Of a stretch of DNA of 64,000 nt, positions 1-9,197 are shown piece by piece. The DNA lies in the NCBI RefSeq assembly GCF_024267655.1, contig NZ_CP100595.1:744001-808000 (forward strand), given 5' to 3'. The position numbers were made by a program, and so were the translations under genes. Origin of the DNA: Arcobacter roscoffensis (GTDB lineage Bacteria; Campylobacterota; Campylobacteria; Campylobacterales; Arcobacteraceae). The notes below the pieces were generated by a model. The model was given only the letters and a program-made list of their open reading frames with translations, ran no database searches and was not told the DNA's origin. The first letter of the stretch is position 1. The number at the start of each line of letters is the position of its first letter.

Positions 1-1038
1 GATTTCATCTTTTGAAAGTTTGTAAGTGATTGATTCAAGATTTTTATTTAGTTTATTGATAATTGCTTCTATTTTTGTAGACATATCATTCATAGCAATT
101 GCTACATTTTTTATTTCAGTTGTCCAAGGAAGTTCTTTGATTGTATCAAATTTACCAACAGCTATATTATTTGCAAGTTTTTCAATTCTTTTTAGAGGTT
201 TTAGTAAGTACTGAACAAACACAAATAAAATTATCATTGAGATTATAAAAGCAACAACTGCATAAAGAATAGCCCCTTTAAACTGCTCATACAATTTAGC
301 ATAAGCTTCACCTGCATTTGCACTTACATAAATCACAGCTGTAGTTTTCCACCCATCAGATATTTCACTATATTTTTCTTCAAGTTTAATAGTAACTAAG
401 TCTATAAACCATTTTGGTACATAGTCAAACTTTTCTTTTCTAAGGGCTTGAGCAATAACTTTATTTATTGTAAGACTTGCGAAGGTATCAATAGTTTGAC
501 CCTCATCATTTTGTACTGTAAAATTAAAAGTGATATTACCACCGTTTTTATAATCATTTGCTGGAATAAAAGAGTATTTTTTTTCTTCAAGTGCAAAACC
601 TAAGTCTTCATCTGTTTTACCATTTTCAAGTTCTGATAACTCTTGAGAGATTTCTAAATCTGATGAGTTTTCTTCAAGTACTCCAAACTCTTTATCAATA
701 TTAATAGTTTTTATTTTCCAATCTAAACTATCCAAATCAGAAGAAGCTTCAATCAAACTAGATTCACTTATTGTAAAGTGAGCATCCTCAAGTCTTATTT
801 CTTTATAAAACCCTCTATTTGCAATAGCACTTATTATTGTTCTAATTTCCGCACTATTCTTGTCATGAATTAAAGGTTTTAAAGTCATACCTAGTGATGT
901 AGCCGTATCTTGTGCTTTTGTGATAGACTCACTTTGTAAATAAGCTTTTGTGTTGTTTACACTTATTATAAAGTTACCAAAAAATATCATGAAAAAGATA
1001 AAGGCAATTATAATATACAACTGTTTTGATAAAGACAT
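1..1038 (-). CDS. lapD: LapD-like c-di-GMP receptor, N-terminal part (partial)
   Basis: The reading frame starts with ATG at 1038, 8 nt after an AAGGAAG ribosome site, and stays open to the window edge (346 codons seen). It begins MSLSKQLYIIIAFIFF, a membrane segment at about residues 8-27, followed by a periplasmic domain with the LapD/MoxY N-terminal signature (AQDTATSLGMTLKPL, later NRGFYKEIRL). A second membrane segment lies at about 250-272 and a HAMP-like region follows (LLKPLKRIEKLANNIAVGKF). In the family, degenerate GGDEF and EAL domains come next; they lie outside the window. LapD binds c-di-GMP inside the cell and holds the protease LapG at the periplasmic face, so a surface adhesin is not cleaved. 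The upstream lapG-like gene ends 13 nt before this start, so they form one operon. The assignment is good for the visible part; the C-terminal domains are inferred. Confidence 0.82.
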   Translation of the reverse strand, partial: MSLSKQLYIIIAFIFFMIFFGNFIISVNNTKAYLQSESITKAQDTATSLGMTLKPLIHDKNSAEIRTIISAIANRGFYKEIRLEDAHFTISESSLIEASSDLDSLDWKIKTINIDKEFGVLEENSSDLEISQELSELENGKTDEDLGFALEEKKYSFIPANDYKNGGNITFNFTVQNDEGQTIDTFASLTINKVIAQALRKEKFDYVPKWFIDLVTIKLEEKYSEISDGWKTTAVIYVSANAGEAYAKLYEQFKGAILYAVVAFIISMIILFVFVQYLLKPLKRIEKLANNIAVGKFDTIKELPWTTEIKNVAIAMNDMSTKIEAIINKLNKNLESITYKLSKDEI

Positions 1039-1051
1039 GTTTCTTCCTTTT

Positions 1052-1696
1052 TTAAATTCTACTCATTAAGCTTTTCCAAGCTTTTAGATTATTTCTTCCC
1101 ATTTTAACTGAACCTTTGTTTTTTGCTTGCCATAGACCACTTGCATTAAAACTATAAATTGGTTTTAAATCTTTTCTTTTGGAAGCAAGTTTTAGTTTTT
1201 TGTTAATATTGTCTAAAACAATAGGTGTTGCCCCTGGTTTATGATAATAAGTTAAAACCATATGAGCTTGGTCATATTTACTATTTCTTTTTTGATAAAT
1301 TACATATGTAATTCTAAGTTTTTCTTCAGGAATGCCAAGCTTTCTTAAACTAAAATATTTAGCAATAGCAAAGTCTTCACAATCTCCTGCACCTGTACCC
1401 ATAAATTCAAAAGGTGTTGCCCAATAGTCTTTTTTTCTCCAGTGTCTTGGATCAGTTTTATATTTTATTTTATTAAAAAAATCATTTACATTTTTAAGCT
1501 TATAAAGTATTTTTTCATTTTGGTTTTTTTGAAGCATTTTATCCCAAAGTTCGACTCTTTTTTGGGCTCTATCTCCATATTTGTTTTTTACTTGTTTTAG
1601 CTTTGAGTTTGTAATAAATTGTGTTGAGGTTGCAGTTGAGTTTATTATAAGTAAAAAGAAGAGGGTGATTGAACTGTAAAGTAATACTTTTCTCAA
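1052..1696 (-). CDS. lapG: LapG-like periplasmic cysteine protease (BTLCP/DUF920 family)
   Basis: The 214-residue protein has an N-terminal hydrophobic segment (residues 4-20), probably a signal peptide or anchor. The catalytic motifs of bacterial transglutaminase-like cysteine proteinases are present: Cys106 in GDCEDFA, His145 in AHMVLTYY and Asp162 in LDNIN. LapG cuts the N-terminal retention module of giant LapA-type adhesins when c-di-GMP is low, which releases the cell from a surface. The start is TTG at 1696, chosen because AGGAG lies 6 nt upstream. The lapD-like gene follows 13 nt downstream. No adhesin substrate or type I secretion gene is in the window, so the substrate is unknown. 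The family call is firm; the role in biofilm dispersal is inferred from the family. Confidence 0.88.
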   Translation of the reverse strand: MRKVLLYSSITLFFLLIINSTATSTQFITNSKLKQVKNKYGDRAQKRVELWDKMLQKNQNEKILYKLKNVNDFFNKIKYKTDPRHWRKKDYWATPFEFMGTGAGDCEDFAIAKYFSLRKLGIPEEKLRITYVIYQKRNSKYDQAHMVLTYYHKPGATPIVLDNINKKLKLASKRKDLKPIYSFNASGLWQAKNKGSVKMGRNNLKAWKSLMSRI

Positions 1697-1741
1697 AACC
1701 CGCTCCTTTTTATTTTATTTTATAGTATATGTCTTTAAAAT

Positions 1742-3052
1742 CTATTTTAAAAGAGCTTTGATTGATTCTTCATCAATTTTTTCATCACTATATTTAATAG
1801 CGATAATTCTTTCAGTATTGTTTAAGTACCACTCATCAATACCTTCATGTTCTAAGTTATCTTTTTTATCTAAGTTGTATTCATCCATCGAAAGATATAC
1901 AAATCTTTTCTTTGTTGGATTTGGCATAGTAATAATTAATATTGCCCATGCTACACAAACAATTGCAATAGCTATTACTATAGCAGTTAATGAAGCATTT
2001 TCAAAGAACATACCACCAAGTAATCCACCTAGGAATGTACCTAAATATCCAAATGAATTAAAGATACCTAAAACTAAACCTCTTTGATGAACTTTTGCAA
2101 ATTTTGTTGCAAGTGATTGCATAATTGGTTCGTGCATATTAAATCCAATAAAGAATAAAACAACACCAATAATAAATACAAGAGATGAGCCACTTAATCC
2201 AATAACTAAGTAAGAAATACCAAATAATGCAATACCAATTACAAGAATCTCTTTAAATTTTCCTTTTTTCTCTGCAATTATTGCAGCAGGAGCCATTGCT
2301 AAAAATCCAAAAATCATAGCTGGTAAATAAACTTGCCATAAATCAGACATTTGCCATTCATATGATCTTAATAAAACCATTGGAATAATCATAAATGCAA
2401 AAGTCATTAAACCTTTTTGTAAAAAGTTTGTAATATTCATTTTTACTAAGTTTGCATTTAAAAGTACAGAACTTAACTTTGTTTTTCCATTGTATGTATG
2501 TGTAATACTTGGAGGGTTTGGAACCATTTTTAATAAAACAAAAATTGAACCTAAAGCTAAAGCCATAGTGATATAAAATAGACTTTCAACTCCTAAAGCA
2601 GAACCAATTGTTGGACCTGCAAGCATTGAAACTGCAAAAGAAATACCAATAAACATACCCATAGTAGCCATTGCTTTTGGTCTTTGTTCTTCTTTTACTA
2701 AATCACTAATCATTGCTGTAACTACTGCTCCAATAGCACCTGCACCTTGTAAAAATCTTCCTAACATTAAAGTATATATATCTGTTGATATAGCACAAAC
2801 TACTGAACCTATTGCAAAAAGAATAAGTCCCATAATAATAGTACCTTTTCTTCCAAGCTTATCACTTATAATTCCAAATGGAACTTGAAATAGCATTTGT
2901 GTTAGTGCATAACCACCAACAACAATACCTACAAGTGTAGTTGTTGCTCCTTCTAAATTTATAGCGTATACAGATATTACTGGTAAAACTAAAAATAGTC
3001 CTAAGAATCTTAGGGCTATAATTAAACTAAGTGGTAAAACCGATTTAATCAT
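1742..3052 (-). CDS. yajR: MFS transporter with C-terminal YAM-like domain (YajR family)
   Basis: The 436-residue protein looks like a 12-helix major facilitator exporter. The loop 2-3 signature is GIISDKLGRKG, and the helix 5 motif C region has GPTIGSALG. The N-terminal half closely resembles E. coli YajR (RFLGLFLVLPVISVYA, FQVPFGIISDKLGRK). After the last helix about 60 cytoplasmic residues follow, ending GIDEWYLNNTERIIAIKY and DEESIKALLK. This matches the size and position of the small ferredoxin-like YAM domain that marks YajR. The substrate is not known for the family. The gene is encoded alone, divergent from rdgB, and about 45 nt upstream of the lapG gene. Confidence 0.8.
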   Translation of the reverse strand: MIKSVLPLSLIIALRFLGLFLVLPVISVYAINLEGATTTLVGIVVGGYALTQMLFQVPFGIISDKLGRKGTIIMGLILFAIGSVVCAISTDIYTLMLGRFLQGAGAIGAVVTAMISDLVKEEQRPKAMATMGMFIGISFAVSMLAGPTIGSALGVESLFYITMALALGSIFVLLKMVPNPPSITHTYNGKTKLSSVLLNANLVKMNITNFLQKGLMTFAFMIIPMVLLRSYEWQMSDLWQVYLPAMIFGFLAMAPAAIIAEKKGKFKEILVIGIALFGISYLVIGLSGSSLVFIIGVVLFFIGFNMHEPIMQSLATKFAKVHQRGLVLGIFNSFGYLGTFLGGLLGGMFFENASLTAIVIAIAIVCVAWAILIITMPNPTKKRFVYLSMDEYNLDKKDNLEHEGIDEWYLNNTERIIAIKYSDEKIDEESIKALLK

Positions 3053-3128
3053 TTGTAATCCTAAACATAATATAATTTGTCGTGATTATATATAATTAAT
3101 ACTTAATAGTTTGTTCAAAGGAAAAGTA

Positions 3129-3728
3129 GTGAAAATAGTTTTAGCTTCAGGTAATAAAGGAAAGATAAAAGAGATTGGTAAATTAATGCCAAATGATGAA
3201 GTTATTGCCTTTAAAGATATTTTAGGTGATATAGAGATTGTAGAAGATAAGGATACTTTTAAGGGTAATGCAATTAAAAAAGCAAAAGTAATTTATGATG
3301 AATTAGAAAAGAAAGGTTATAAAAACCATCTTGTAATTTCTGATGACTCAGGACTTACCGTTCCTGAACTGAATAATGAACCAGGAATTTATTCAGCAAG
3401 ATATGCCGGTGAAAATGCAAGTGATAATGAAAATAATGAAAAATTAATAAAGAGCTTAAAAGAAAAAAATATAAAAAGAACACCTGCATATTATACAGCT
3501 TGTATAGCAATAGTCTATCAAGGAAATATTGAAACAGTTCATGGTTGGATGCATGGTGAGGTTATTGATGAGCAAAGTGGAAATGAAGGTTTTGGTTATG
3601 ACCCTTTATTTATTCCAAAAGGTTTTGATAAGACTTTAGGGCAGTTACCTCATGAAGTGAAAAAAGAGTTTTCTCATAGAAGTAAGGCTTTAAATTTAGC
3701 TAAAAAAGTTTTAGATGTAATTATCTAA
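3129..3728 (+). CDS. rdgB: RdgB/HAM1 non-canonical purine NTP pyrophosphatase
   Basis: This house-cleaning enzyme hydrolyses dITP, ITP and XTP to the monophosphates so that deaminated purines are not built into DNA. Family motifs are all present: the SGNKGK nucleotide-binding loop (residues 7-12), VISDDSGL (about 69-76, with catalytic Asp), [18 protein letters not shown] and the C-terminal SHRSKAL. I chose GTG at 3129 (199 residues) because AAAGGA lies 6 nt upstream; a TTG at 3111 is in frame but has no ribosome site. The stop overlaps the last bases of the convergent gene at 3725. Confidence 0.93.
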   Translation: MKIVLASGNKGKIKEIGKLMPNDEVIAFKDILGDIEIVEDKDTFKGNAIKKAKVIYDELEKKGYKNHLVISDDSGLTVPELNNEPGIYSARYAGENASDNENNEKLIKSLKEKNIKRTPAYYTACIAIVYQGNIETVHGWMHGEVIDEQSGNEGFGYDPLFIPKGFDKTLGQLPHEVKKEFSHRSKALNLAKKVLDVII

Positions 3729-4057
3729 AAATCTTTTTCAAACTCTTCGTATACAGATATATCATAATATTTTGACTTAACATATATTTGTATATGAAAG
3801 TTTGAAGTTTGTTTCTCTATAAAAGCTTCAATTACAAAAAAATCATCAGCAATACTTAAATGCTCTATAGTATTTAAATTTGCTAAAGAGTTTATATACT
3901 CTTTTAAAAACGCTTTATGATTTTTTGCTTGTATATATAAATATTGATTTACTTCATTTTCATTTTTTATGGATTTTGTTGTAGCAATTTTTATGCTTAG
4001 ATATGAAAAAAGTGTTATTAATATGATACTTAAAAGTAAAACAAAGGACTTTTTCAT
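3725..4057 (-). CDS. small membrane-anchored protein, last gene of a pseudopilin cluster
   Basis: The 110-residue protein has one N-terminal hydrophobic helix (about residues 4-24, [17 protein letters not shown]) and a small hydrophilic domain with predicted strand-like segments ([19 protein letters not shown]). Its start overlaps the stop of the preceding prepilin-like gene by 4 nt (ATGA), so the two are probably translationally coupled. It lacks the prepilin FxxxE motif. By position it could be a PilX/GspK-like minor component or an anchored partner of the two pseudopilins upstream. I do not recognise a named family. Confidence 0.6.
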   Translation of the reverse strand: MKKSFVLLLSIILITLFSYLSIKIATTKSIKNENEVNQYLYIQAKNHKAFLKEYINSLANLNTIEHLSIADDFFVIEAFIEKQTSNFHIQIYVKSKYYDISVYEEFEKDF

Positions 4058-4395
4058 ATTTTAAATATCCAATTTAGAAAAATCTCATTTTTATACTTTA
4101 TGTCTATTTTTATTAGACTTTGTTCTTTTTTCATCTTAAAATCTGTGATATTTTCTAAAAGAATAGAATTCTTATAAAAAATTGTACTATCCCGATATTT
4201 TATGTCTTCATAAAAATCAGCTTTTTTATCTAAAAAAGCCTTAGTAGCAAGTAGGTCTATTTTAGCTATTTCTTGTTTTTGAATTGTGTCACTATTTGTA
4301 TATAACTCTTTTATAAAAACTAAACTATATACTATAACTATTGATGATATAAGTGTCGTTAAGATTAGTTCTAAAAGTGAAAAGCTAGATTTCAT
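4054..4395 (-). CDS. prepilin-like protein (type II secretion/type IV pilus minor pseudopilin type)
   Basis: With the ATG at 4395 the protein has 113 residues and starts MKSS-FSLLELILTTLISS. This is a short leader followed by the FxxxE hydrophobic helix of class III prepilin-like proteins. The residue before the predicted peptidase cut is Ser rather than the usual Gly. A longer in-frame start exists (4443), but it would put a 20-residue leader before the motif, so the shorter start is preferred. The gene overlaps its upstream neighbour by 11 nt and its downstream neighbour by 4 nt. The C-terminal domain is short (about 80 residues) and not recognised. Confidence 0.68.
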   Translation of the reverse strand: MKSSFSLLELILTTLISSIVIVYSLVFIKELYTNSDTIQKQEIAKIDLLATKAFLDKKADFYEDIKYRDSTIFYKNSILLENITDFKMKKEQSLIKIDIKYKNEIFLNWIFKI

Positions 4396-4687
4396 ATTTG
4401 AACAGTTTGATTGTTTTATCTTCATATTTATACTTTTTAACACTTAAGGTTATTTCATTTGAGTTATTTATCTTAATTCTTATATTATTTTGAGTTTTTT
4501 CAAAACTACTATAATCTTTTGAAGTAAATCTATTTTCTAGTTCATTTAACTTTTGAAAGTTGTTGTTTTTTGAATCATAATAAGTGAGATTTGAAAACCC
4601 ACTTATTACAAATAAAAGTAAGCTTATGCTTATTAGGGTTTCTAAAATAGTAAAACTATTTTTTCCCAAGTTCACAAGCTTTTTCAT
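4385..4687 (-). CDS. prepilin-like protein (minor pseudopilin type)
   Basis: The 100-residue protein starts MKKLVNLGKNS-FTILETLIS followed by a hydrophobic stretch (ISLLLFVISGF). It therefore has a basic leader and the FTxxE prepilin helix; the residue at -1 is Ser, not Gly. The start codon lies inside the 3' end of proC (32-nt overlap), and the gene is followed by a second prepilin-like gene that overlaps it. The small mature domain is not recognised. A peptidase of the PilD type, elsewhere in the genome, would be needed for maturation. Confidence 0.68.
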   Translation of the reverse strand: MKKLVNLGKNSFTILETLISISLLLFVISGFSNLTYYDSKNNNFQKLNELENRFTSKDYSSFEKTQNNIRIKINNSNEITLSVKKYKYEDKTIKLFKYEI

Positions 4688-5420
4688 ATGCTTTGTTTAC
4701 AGCTTTTATCATAGAGTCTCTAACAGCTCCCTCTTCAAGTTGAGAAACACCAGCAGCAGTAGTTCCACCTGGTGACATAACTGAATCTTTGATAATAGCA
4801 GGATGATTTGATTTTAGAAGTTTAGATGTTCCTTCCATTAATCCTTGAACTAACTCATAACAAGTATGTCTTTCAAGTCCAGCTTTTACTCCACCATCAG
4901 CTAAAGCTTCTGCTATTAAAGCTAGGTAAGCAGGTCCAGAACCTGCTATAGCAGTAGCAATATCTAGTTGATTTTCAGTATTTACCCAAATAGCTTTTCC
5001 AATTGATGAAAAAATTTCAACAGCTGTAGTTTTTGCTTCTTTATCTCCTGTAATAGTTGTAGTAGAGAATTGAACTGAAGCTGCTACATTTGGCATAGTT
5101 CTTACGTAATGTTTTGCTTCAATTTGTTTTTTTAATGTATCAAGAGTAGTTCCAGCTAAAATAGAAAATAGCATGTTTGCTTTTCCTGAAAGTCTTGCAG
5201 ATACACTATGTAAAGCATAAGGCTTTACACAAAAAAGAATATTTTTATCTGTAATATCTTCATTGTCATCTAAAATTTTGATAGTAATTCCTGGGATTTT
5301 TTCTTGAATAGTTTTTAGTTTATTTTCATCTCTTCCTATGATTTCAACTTCATGGTTTTTAATAAGTCCCTTAGCTAGGGATTGAGCCATAACTCCATTA
5401 CCTATTAAAGTTAGTTTCAT
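4656..5420 (-). CDS. proC: pyrroline-5-carboxylate reductase
   Basis: ProC reduces 1-pyrroline-5-carboxylate to proline with NAD(P)H, the last step of proline synthesis, in the cytoplasm. The 254-residue length is normal. The Rossmann dinucleotide motif is at residues 7-13 (GNGVMAQ), and the conserved C-terminal region has AIAGSGPAYLALIAEALADGGV and MSPGGTTAAGV. The gene leads a minus-strand operon with three pseudopilin-like genes; its 3' end contains the start of the first of them. Confidence 0.95.
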   Translation of the reverse strand: MKLTLIGNGVMAQSLAKGLIKNHEVEIIGRDENKLKTIQEKIPGITIKILDDNEDITDKNILFCVKPYALHSVSARLSGKANMLFSILAGTTLDTLKKQIEAKHYVRTMPNVAASVQFSTTTITGDKEAKTTAVEIFSSIGKAIWVNTENQLDIATAIAGSGPAYLALIAEALADGGVKAGLERHTCYELVQGLMEGTSKLLKSNHPAIIKDSVMSPGGTTAAGVSQLEEGAVRDSMIKAVNKAYEKACELGKK

Positions 5421-5512
5421 TTTAATACCTTTTTAATTATTTTTATTATTATAGCAGATAATTCCTAAGCTAGTATTAGATAAAATATCAACTTTACAAG
5501 AAAGGATTTTAT

Positions 5513-6172
5513 ATGGTAACTAGCTTTAAACTAAAAAATTTATTATTTGCCACAAGTTTAATTTTTATTTTTACGGCTTGTTCTTCAAAAAACGAGTCAA
5601 GCACAGAGTACAATAAACCAGCAATTTATTGGTATAACAAAATGGTAACTCAGCTTTCAAGAGGTGATACTGATTTAGCAGATGATACTTATACATCATT
5701 GGAAAGTGAGCATAGAAACTCGCCATTAATTCCAACAGCAATACTTATTTTAGTAAATGCACATATTGATGCAGAAGAGTATGCTTTAGCAAACTTCTAT
5801 TTAGATGAGTATATTAAAAGATTTGCATTAAGTAAAAATATTGATTATGCTAGATATTTAAAAATTAAAGCTAACTTCTTAGGGTTTACTTATCAAATGA
5901 GAGACCAAAAACTTATAGAAGATACTATTAATGATATAAAAGAGTACAAAGTTAAGTACAGTTCATCTCCATATATGCCTCTTGTTGATACAATGAATGC
6001 AAGATTATATATGGCAAAAGCACTTTTAGATGAAGAGATTGCAAAACTTTATGAGAAAAAAGGTAAAGAAAAAGCAGCTAAAATCTATATGGATAGAGTT
6101 AAAGAGTCATGGGTTGACCCAGAAGACATCAAACCTGTAGAAGTACCATTTTATAGATCAATTTTTGAATAA
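5513..6172 (+). CDS. bamD: BamD-like outer membrane assembly lipoprotein
   Basis: The 219-residue protein has a lipoprotein signal with the lipobox IFTAC, giving Cys23 as the lipidated residue. The rest is helical with TPR-like repeats (AIYWYNKMVTQLSRGDTDLA; PLIPTAILILVNAHIDAEEY). These match BamD/YfiO, the essential lipoprotein of the BAM complex that inserts beta-barrel proteins into the outer membrane. It is followed 24 nt later by lon, the same arrangement seen in related Campylobacterota. Confidence 0.88.
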   Translation: MVTSFKLKNLLFATSLIFIFTACSSKNESSTEYNKPAIYWYNKMVTQLSRGDTDLADDTYTSLESEHRNSPLIPTAILILVNAHIDAEEYALANFYLDEYIKRFALSKNIDYARYLKIKANFLGFTYQMRDQKLIEDTINDIKEYKVKYSSSPYMPLVDTMNARLYMAKALLDEEIAKLYEKKGKEKAAKIYMDRVKESWVDPEDIKPVEVPFYRSIFE

Positions 6173-6196
6173 TATATAAGGACTAGGAGTAAATAT

Positions 6197-8614
6197 ATGG
6201 AATTAGAAAACTACGATGAATTTCCACAAAGACTACCACTGATAATTGAAGATGAGATATTTTTATACCCTTTTATGATTGCTCCACTTTTTTTAGATAG
6301 TGATGAGAATATAAGTGCAGTAGAACAAGCAATTGAAGAGAATAAATTAGTTATTGTTGCTGTTTCAAAGCATGGAAAAGAGGGTAAAAGAGATAGTGAC
6401 TCTTTTTACGATGTAGGTGTTATTGGAAATATTATGAGAAAAGTAGCTTTACCAGATGGTAAAATAAAAGTACTTTTCCAAGGTCTAGCAAAGGGTAAAA
6501 TCACTGATTTTGATGATCAAAACCCTATTAGATGTGAAGTTAATATTTTAGAAAACCAAGAGTTCAATGAAGAGAGTGTTAACTCTGAAATATCTGTTTT
6601 AATTGAGCATGTAAAAAAACTTTCAAGATTAAACTCTAAGTTCCCTGCTGATTTAATCAAAACAATTGAAGAAAATGATGATGCAACTAGAATTGCAGAT
6701 TTAATTTCATCAGTTTTAAAAGTTAAAAAAGATGATGCTTATAAACTTTTCTCTCAAACTGATGTAGAGCAAAGACTACTTGATATTATTGAAGTTATCA
6801 AAAAAGAGATTGAGTCATTTAAAATTCAAAAAGAGATTACTCAAAAAGTAAACTCAAAAATTGAAAAAACTCATAAAGACTACTTTTTAAAAGAGCAAAT
6901 TAAAGCTATCAACAAAGAGTTAGGAACTGACAACAAAAAAGATGAAGAGATTAAAGCTTATAAAAAAAGACTTAAAAAGCTTAAAACTTCAATGCCAAAA
7001 GATGGATACAAAGAGACTAAAAAGCAAATAGAAAAACTTTCTAGAATGCACCAAGACTCTCCTGATGCTTCACTTTTACAAACATATATTGAACAAGTAC
7101 TTGATATTCCATTTGGAGAGTACTCAGATGAAAAAATCTCTGTTGATAATGTAGAAAAACAACTAAATAAAGATCATTACTCTTTAGAAAAAGCAAAAGA
7201 GAGAATCTTAGAATACTTTGCAGTAAAGCAACTTTTAGAGCAAAGAAATGTAGAAGATTTAAAATCTAAAGGTACTGTTTTATGTTTTGTAGGACCTCCA
7301 GGTGTTGGTAAAACATCTTTAGCAAACTCAATTTCAAAAGCACTTCAAAGACCACTTGTAAGAGTAGCGTTAGGTGGAATGGAAGATGTAAATGAACTAA
7401 GAGGACATAGAAGAACTTACGTTGGAGCAATGCCAGGTAGACTTGTAAAAGGTTTAATCGATGCTAAAAAAATGAACCCTGTAATGGTTCTTGATGAGAT
7501 TGATAAACTTGGAGCAAATCATAGAGGTGATCCAACTGCTGTAATGTTAGAGGTTTTAGACCCTGAGCAAAATCATGAGTTTAGAGATTTATACTTAAAC
7601 TTTGCTATTGATTTATCGCAAGTGATTTTTGTATCAACTGCAAATGATGCTAGAAGAATTCCTGCTGCTCTTAGAGATAGAATGGAATTTATTCATATTT
7701 CTTCATATACACCAAATGAAAAATATCATATTGCAAAAGACTATTTAATTCCACAAGAGTTAGGGAAACACGGTTTAAATAAAAGTGAGATTAGTCTATC
7801 TAAACCAACAATTGAAGCAATTATTTCTAAGTATACAAGAGAAGCTGGAGTTAGAAATTTAAGAAGAGTATTCTCTAAACTATTTAGAAAAGCTGCTAAA
7901 AAGATTTTAAGTGATAATGGTGCTTCAAAAGTATCTATTTCAACTAAGAATTTAAAATCATATTTAGATAATCCTATTTTTGAAATAGACCCAGCTGATA
8001 AGAAAAATGCTGTTGGTATTGCAAATGGACTTGCATGGACAGCAGTAGGTGGAGATGTTTTAAAAACAGAAGCTATTAAGTTAAAAGGTAAGGGTATTTT
8101 ATCTGTTACTGGTAACTTAGGTGAGGTTATGAAAGAATCATCTAGAATCTCTTATTCTGTAGTAAAAGTTCTTATTGATAGTGGAATATTAAAAATTGAT
8201 GATGAAATTATCCCTAAAACTTTCAAAGAAAAAGAAGAAAACTTAAAAGTTGATGCTAGTGAAGTTTATAAAAGATATGATATTCACTTACATATTCCAG
8301 AAGGAGCAACACCAAAAGATGGTCCTAGTGCTGGTATAACAATGGCATTAACAATTGCTTCAATTTTAAGTAATAGAGAGATTCAATCAGATGTGGCAAT
8401 GACAGGTGAGCTTACACTTTCAGGAAAAGTTTTACCAATTGGTGGATTAAAGGAGAAGTTAATTGCAGCTCATAAAGCTAAAATGACTAAAGCTTTAATT
8501 CCTAAAAAGAACTATGAAAGAGATTTAGAAGATATTCCTGATGAGGTTAAAAAATCTATGGAAATTAAAGCTGTTAATACAATCGAAGATGTATTAAAAG
8601 AGGCTTTACTATAA
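6197..8614 (+). CDS. lon: Lon ATP-dependent protease
   Basis: Lon degrades damaged and regulatory proteins in the cytoplasm using ATP. The 805 residues carry the N-terminal LAN domain (FPQRLPLIIEDEIFLYPFM), a coiled middle part, an AAA+ module with Walker A GPPGVGKTS starting at residue 366 and Walker B MVLDEIDK, and the C-terminal protease domain. The catalytic dyad is Ser711 in DGPSAGITMA and Lys754 in GGLKEKL. The 43-residue spacing between them equals that in E. coli Lon. The ribosome site is AAGGACTAGGAG. Confidence 0.98.
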   Translation: MELENYDEFPQRLPLIIEDEIFLYPFMIAPLFLDSDENISAVEQAIEENKLVIVAVSKHGKEGKRDSDSFYDVGVIGNIMRKVALPDGKIKVLFQGLAKGKITDFDDQNPIRCEVNILENQEFNEESVNSEISVLIEHVKKLSRLNSKFPADLIKTIEENDDATRIADLISSVLKVKKDDAYKLFSQTDVEQRLLDIIEVIKKEIESFKIQKEITQKVNSKIEKTHKDYFLKEQIKAINKELGTDNKKDEEIKAYKKRLKKLKTSMPKDGYKETKKQIEKLSRMHQDSPDASLLQTYIEQVLDIPFGEYSDEKISVDNVEKQLNKDHYSLEKAKERILEYFAVKQLLEQRNVEDLKSKGTVLCFVGPPGVGKTSLANSISKALQRPLVRVALGGMEDVNELRGHRRTYVGAMPGRLVKGLIDAKKMNPVMVLDEIDKLGANHRGDPTAVMLEVLDPEQNHEFRDLYLNFAIDLSQVIFVSTANDARRIPAALRDRMEFIHISSYTPNEKYHIAKDYLIPQELGKHGLNKSEISLSKPTIEAIISKYTREAGVRNLRRVFSKLFRKAAKKILSDNGASKVSISTKNLKSYLDNPIFEIDPADKKNAVGIANGLAWTAVGGDVLKTEAIKLKGKGILSVTGNLGEVMKESSRISYSVVKVLIDSGILKIDDEIIPKTFKEKEENLKVDASEVYKRYDIHLHIPEGATPKDGPSAGITMALTIASILSNREIQSDVAMTGELTLSGKVLPIGGLKEKLIAAHKAKMTKALIPKKNYERDLEDIPDEVKKSMEIKAVNTIEDVLKEALL

Positions 8615-8624
8615 AGAATAACAA

Positions 8625-9197
8625 ATGCGAAATTTGAGGCAAAGCCAAGTAATAAATAACTTTTTTACCCTTGCTTCAATTATAATTATTTCAGTAACAT
8701 TGACTCTGTATGTAAAATATATAGTCAATGAGCCTGAAATTACAAAAGAAAAAGTCACACCTCTATCTTGTGAAGATATAACCCTTACAAAATACAAAGT
8801 ATATAATCAACAACTTTTAAATGACTCCTTAAAAGCCTTAAAAAAAGGCTATTTCAAATTAAATGGAAGCTACAAAAAAGCAAAAATTTCAAATGTAGAA
8901 GACTTAATTAGTTTAAATAAACTTGATGAACTTTATATGCAAGCAATACACAGAGCACCAAAAAAAGATATAAAGAAATATTTAAATATAGAGTATAAAT
9001 TAGTAGAAAAAAACAGTACAGATGATAAAATAAAAAGAAAGCAGTTTTATTCAGGCTCAATTCTTACAATATTTAAAGCAGAAAATAAAGAGATATTTAA
9101 GATATTTACAGATTTTAGATTGTATGATGATAAAGAGATTTTTAATAGAATAGATTGTTCAATAAAGGTATATAAAAATAATGCTAAGAAGTTATAA
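8625..9197 (+). CDS. single-pass membrane protein of unknown function
   Basis: The 190-residue protein has a short cytoplasmic N-terminus, one hydrophobic helix (about residues 12-31, FFTLASIIIISVTLTLY) and an external, Lys-rich domain. I do not recognise the family. It starts 10 nt after lon with a weak ribosome site and ends inside the start of the rhomboid gene (17-nt overlap), so it is part of the bamD-lon-rhomboid transcription unit. Its single helix next to a rhomboid gene makes it a conceivable substrate or partner, but nothing in the sequence proves that. Confidence 0.65.
   Translation: MRNLRQSQVINNFFTLASIIIISVTLTLYVKYIVNEPEITKEKVTPLSCEDITLTKYKVYNQQLLNDSLKALKKGYFKLNGSYKKAKISNVEDLISLNKLDELYMQAIHRAPKKDIKKYLNIEYKLVEKNSTDDKIKRKQFYSGSILTIFKAENKEIFKIFTDFRLYDDKEIFNRIDCSIKVYKNNAKKL

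Noticed and set aside
8609-8797. 62-codon minus-strand frame across the lon/unknown-gene junction
   Set aside because: It lies opposite two plus-strand coding ends, has no ribosome site and encodes no recognisable domain.
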